Program-made: the position numbers and the translations under genes | Notes under the pieces: generated by a model | Databases searched by the model: none | Told to the model about the DNA's origin: nothing | The model's input: the letters and a program-made list of their open reading frames with translations, nothing else | Shown here: one piece after another, positions 31,179-33,636 of the stretch | Layout: each line of letters begins with the position of its first letter | How positions within the stretch are numbered: position 1 is the first letter of the stretch | Assembly: GCF_018860545.1 (NCBI RefSeq) | Contig: NZ_JAHKPN010000058.1 | Location: 1-33,636, forward strand | Direction: 5' to 3' | Source: Winogradskyella psychrotolerans | GTDB lineage: Bacteria > Bacteroidota > Bacteroidia > Flavobacteriales > Flavobacteriaceae | DNA length: 33,636 bases

Positions 31179-33611
31179 ATGTCATTTAATATAAAACGTT
31201 TATTGCCGCATATCTTGATTTTATTAGGATTTGTCGCTTTGTCTTTAGCCTATTTTAGTCCTGTGTTACAAGGCAAAAAAATCAACCAAAGTGATATCAT
31301 GCATTACATTGGTATGGCGCAACAACAAAAAGAGTTTGCTAAAACCACAGGCGAAGAAACCTATTGGACTAATAGTGCCTTTGGTGGCATGCCAACCTAT
31401 CAATTAGGGGCAAAATACCCGCATAATTACATTAAAAAACTCGACTTAACCTTACGGTTTTTACCACGACCAGCAGATTACTTATTCTTATATTTTATAG
31501 GATTTTATATTCTATTATTGTCTTTAAAAGTTGACTTCAAACTCGCTGCCCTTGGTGCCATAGCCTTTGGGTTTTCAACCTATCTTATCATTATTCTTGG
31601 TGTTGGACATAATTCTAAAGCACACGCTATTGCCTATATGCCATTGGCGTTAGCCGGTATTATATTGACGTTTAGAAAGAAATATAGCCTAGGATTTTTA
31701 TTAACCACTATTGCTTTAGGGTTAGAAATTGTCGCCAATCATTTCCAAATGACCTATTACCTTTTACTTTTGGTTTTAGTGTTAGGCCTAGCGTATTTGA
31801 TTGATGCTTATAAAAAGAAAGTTTTACCTCATTTTTTTAAATCGGTTGGATTATTGGCTTTGGCAGCCATTTTAGCTGTAGGACTTAATGCCACAAATAT
31901 AATGGCAACGCAAGAGTATGTTAAAGAAAGTGCGCGTGGTCAAAGTGATTTAACGATTAATCCTGATGGTTCTCCAAAAGCAGTTACCACCGGTTTAGAT
32001 AAAGACTATATTACCGAATACAGTTATGGTATTTTAGAAACTTTAAACCTCTATATCCCTAAGTTTATGGGTGGTGGCAACTATGAAGATGTCGGTAAAG
32101 ATTCTGAAACCTACAAGGCGTATATTAACTTAGGAGCTTCACCAATTGAAGCGTTAGATGCAGCGAGAAATGCACCAATGTACTGGGGAGATCAACCTAT
32201 TGTTGAAGCTCCTGCTTACGTTGGCGCCGTTATTATTTTCCTTTTTGTACTAGGACTATTTTTAGTAAAAGGCAGATTAAAATGGTGGCTTGTTGGTGGT
32301 ACAATTTTGTCATTATTATTGTCTTACGGGAAAAACTTAGGTTTTCTAACAGATTTCTTTATTGATTACGTGCCATTATATAACAAGTTTAGAGCCGTAA
32401 GTTCTATCCAAGTGCTTTTAGAATTGTGTATTCCAGTTTTAGGGATTTTCGCCTTATCACGTTTATTTAATGACTTTGAGAAAGACGAAGAAAAACTAAA
32501 AGCCTTAAAATATTCAGTGGGAATTACAGCAGGTTTAGCGATACTATTTTTACTGTTTAAATCTTCATTATTTGATTTTGAAGGCTTAAGGGATGATCAA
32601 TATATTAGTGCATATGGGCAACCATTTGTGGATGCCATTATTGAAGATAGAAAGTCTTTAATGACTGCTGATACTTTAAGAACTTTAATTTTAGTTTTAC
32701 TTTCGGCAGGAACAATTTTCTTATTCTTAAAGAAAAAATTATCAGAAAATTTGGTCGTGGTTGTTTTTGCTGTGCTAATCCTTTTCGATTTGGTCACGGT
32801 GGATAAAGAATATGTAAATAACAATGATTTTATTTCAGCGGTTAAAGTGGATAAACCATATCAACCGAATCAGGCTGATAAAGAAATATTACAGGATAAA
32901 GGTCATTTTAGAGTGATGGATATGTCTAATGATGGACAGCGAATGCCAGCCAAGGCAGCGTATTATCATAATTCTTTAATGGGCTACAGTGCGGCTAAAT
33001 TAGGACGTGTAGAGGAGTTGTTAAATTTTCATGTCTATAACAATAACATGAATGTGCTTAACATGCTAAATACTAAATATATTATAGCAGAGGACCAAGG
33101 ACAAATTTTCCCATACACCAATACAGATGCAAATGGCAATGCTTGGTTTGTCTCAAAACTTAAAGTTGTTGCTAATGCCAATGAGGAAATTATGGTGTTA
33201 GATAGTTTAAATACCAAAACGACAGCTGTTTTAGAACAATCTGTTCAGTCTGAAAATAATTTAAAAACAACATATCAATTAGATTCTTTAGCGTCTATTG
33301 AATTAAAGGAATTCACACCTAATTATTTAAAATACGAATCAAATAACACATACGAAGGTGTAGCGGTGTTTTCTGAAATCTATTACAAACAAGGCTGGAA
33401 TGCTTATGTTGATGGTGCGTTAACACCACATTTTAGAGTGAATTACGTATTAAGAGCTTTAGATTTACCAAAAGGAAATCACACCATAGAGTTTAAGTTT
33501 GAACCTCAAGTTGTAGAAACAGGAAGCAAAGTCGCTTTAGCGAGTTCTGTTATTTTGGGCATTTTATTGTTGTTAGGGATATTTTATTCTTTTAAAAATA
33601 TAAAAGACTAA
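31179..33611 (+). CDS. yfhO: YfhO-family integral membrane protein
   Basis: 810 residues with about 12-14 TM helices and extracytoplasmic loops. N-terminal features (QGKKINQSDIMHYIGMAQQQKEFAKTTGEETYWTNSAFGGMPTYQ) and GVGHNSKAHAIAYMPLALAG match YfhO, a GT-C-like membrane family that in Gram-positives is needed for glycosylation of lipoteichoic acid. Here the role is probably in adding sugars to a lipid or envelope polymer, but this is an inference. The C-terminal soluble part (about 560-780) has the IYYKQGWNAYVDG motif, followed by a last TM helix. Complete in the window; stop at 33609-33611. Confidence 0.88.
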   Translation: MSFNIKRLLPHILILLGFVALSLAYFSPVLQGKKINQSDIMHYIGMAQQQKEFAKTTGEETYWTNSAFGGMPTYQLGAKYPHNYIKKLDLTLRFLPRPADYLFLYFIGFYILLLSLKVDFKLAALGAIAFGFSTYLIIILGVGHNSKAHAIAYMPLALAGIILTFRKKYSLGFLLTTIALGLEIVANHFQMTYYLLLLVLVLGLAYLIDAYKKKVLPHFFKSVGLLALAAILAVGLNATNIMATQEYVKESARGQSDLTINPDGSPKAVTTGLDKDYITEYSYGILETLNLYIPKFMGGGNYEDVGKDSETYKAYINLGASPIEALDAARNAPMYWGDQPIVEAPAYVGAVIIFLFVLGLFLVKGRLKWWLVGGTILSLLLSYGKNLGFLTDFFIDYVPLYNKFRAVSSIQVLLELCIPVLGIFALSRLFNDFEKDEEKLKALKYSVGITAGLAILFLLFKSSLFDFEGLRDDQYISAYGQPFVDAIIEDRKSLMTADTLRTLILVLLSAGTIFLFLKKKLSENLVVVVFAVLILFDLVTVDKEYVNNNDFISAVKVDKPYQPNQADKEILQDKGHFRVMDMSNDGQRMPAKAAYYHNSLMGYSAAKLGRVEELLNFHVYNNNMNVLNMLNTKYIIAEDQGQIFPYTNTDANGNAWFVSKLKVVANANEEIMVLDSLNTKTTAVLEQSVQSENNLKTTYQLDSLASIELKEFTPNYLKYESNNTYEGVAVFSEIYYKQGWNAYVDGALTPHFRVNYVLRALDLPKGNHTIEFKFEPQVVETGSKVALASSVILGILLLLGIFYSFKNIKD

Positions 33612-33617
33612 TTGTCG

Positions 33618-33636
33618 TTCCTGCGAAGGCAGGAAT
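33618..33636. repeat. Dispersed flavobacterial hairpin repeat, cut by the window edge
   Basis: TTCCTGC-GAAG-GCAGGAA forms a perfect 7-bp stem with a 4-nt loop directly after the yfhO stop. I recognise it as the common palindromic intergenic repeat of flavobacterial genomes; that identification is from memory. It may also act as a terminator for yfhO. The right flank is outside the window. Confidence 0.7.

Overview
The window is AT-rich DNA that reads as a chromosomal segment of a member of the Flavobacteriaceae (Bacteroidota). The evidence is: TAnnTTTG-type -7 promoter elements in front of several genes; no usable Shine-Dalgarno sequences at starts; a type IX secretion C-terminal sorting domain; a SusC-like regulatory-domain/beta-barrel protein; many lipoproteins; a DUF4834-YfhO gene pair; and a flavobacterial 5'-TTCCTGC-GAAG-GCAGGAA hairpin repeat at the right edge. 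No rRNA, tRNA, CRISPR array, insertion sequence or prophage gene was found.

Layout. 1-13.4 kb is mostly core or widely shared genes: a HAD phosphatase, a large secreted zinc metalloprotease convergent with an outer-membrane beta-barrel protein (shared bidirectional terminator), a probable prfB-arsC-(exported coiled-coil protein) transcription unit, L-threonine aldolase with a small membrane protein, the YbaB/EbfC nucleoid protein, oligopeptidase B, and a CBS/cysteine-synthase-family enzyme. prfB needs a +1 programmed frameshift: its first 21 codons lie in a different frame from the rest.

13.4-23.7 kb is an accessory-looking block entirely on the minus strand: a nitrilase-GNAT fusion translationally coupled to a six-TM protein, two small exported proteins, a small membrane protein, three GNAT acetyltransferases behind a VOC-fold protein, three lipoproteins (one of which has apparently lost its ATG), a protein with no recognisable domain, and a large secreted leucine-rich-repeat protein built from two copies of a module.

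23.9-26.9 kb is a two-component system: a TPR sensor kinase and a LytTR response regulator with overlapping genes. The same composite sequence (TTTCTGAGG, 11 nt, ATAAGCGTT) occurs upstream of the kinase gene and upstream of the neighbouring membrane protein/lipoprotein/LRR genes, which makes those genes the best candidate targets of the system.

27.2-33.6 kb holds an alpha-oxoamine synthase of the serine palmitoyltransferase type, convergent with a long GNAT protein that may be the matching N-acyltransferase for sphingolipid or sulfonolipid synthesis, then a beta-barrel protein with a lysine-rich tail, and divergently the DUF4834 and YfhO membrane proteins. Starts were moved inward wherever a promoter element or family alignment contradicted the longest reading frame.
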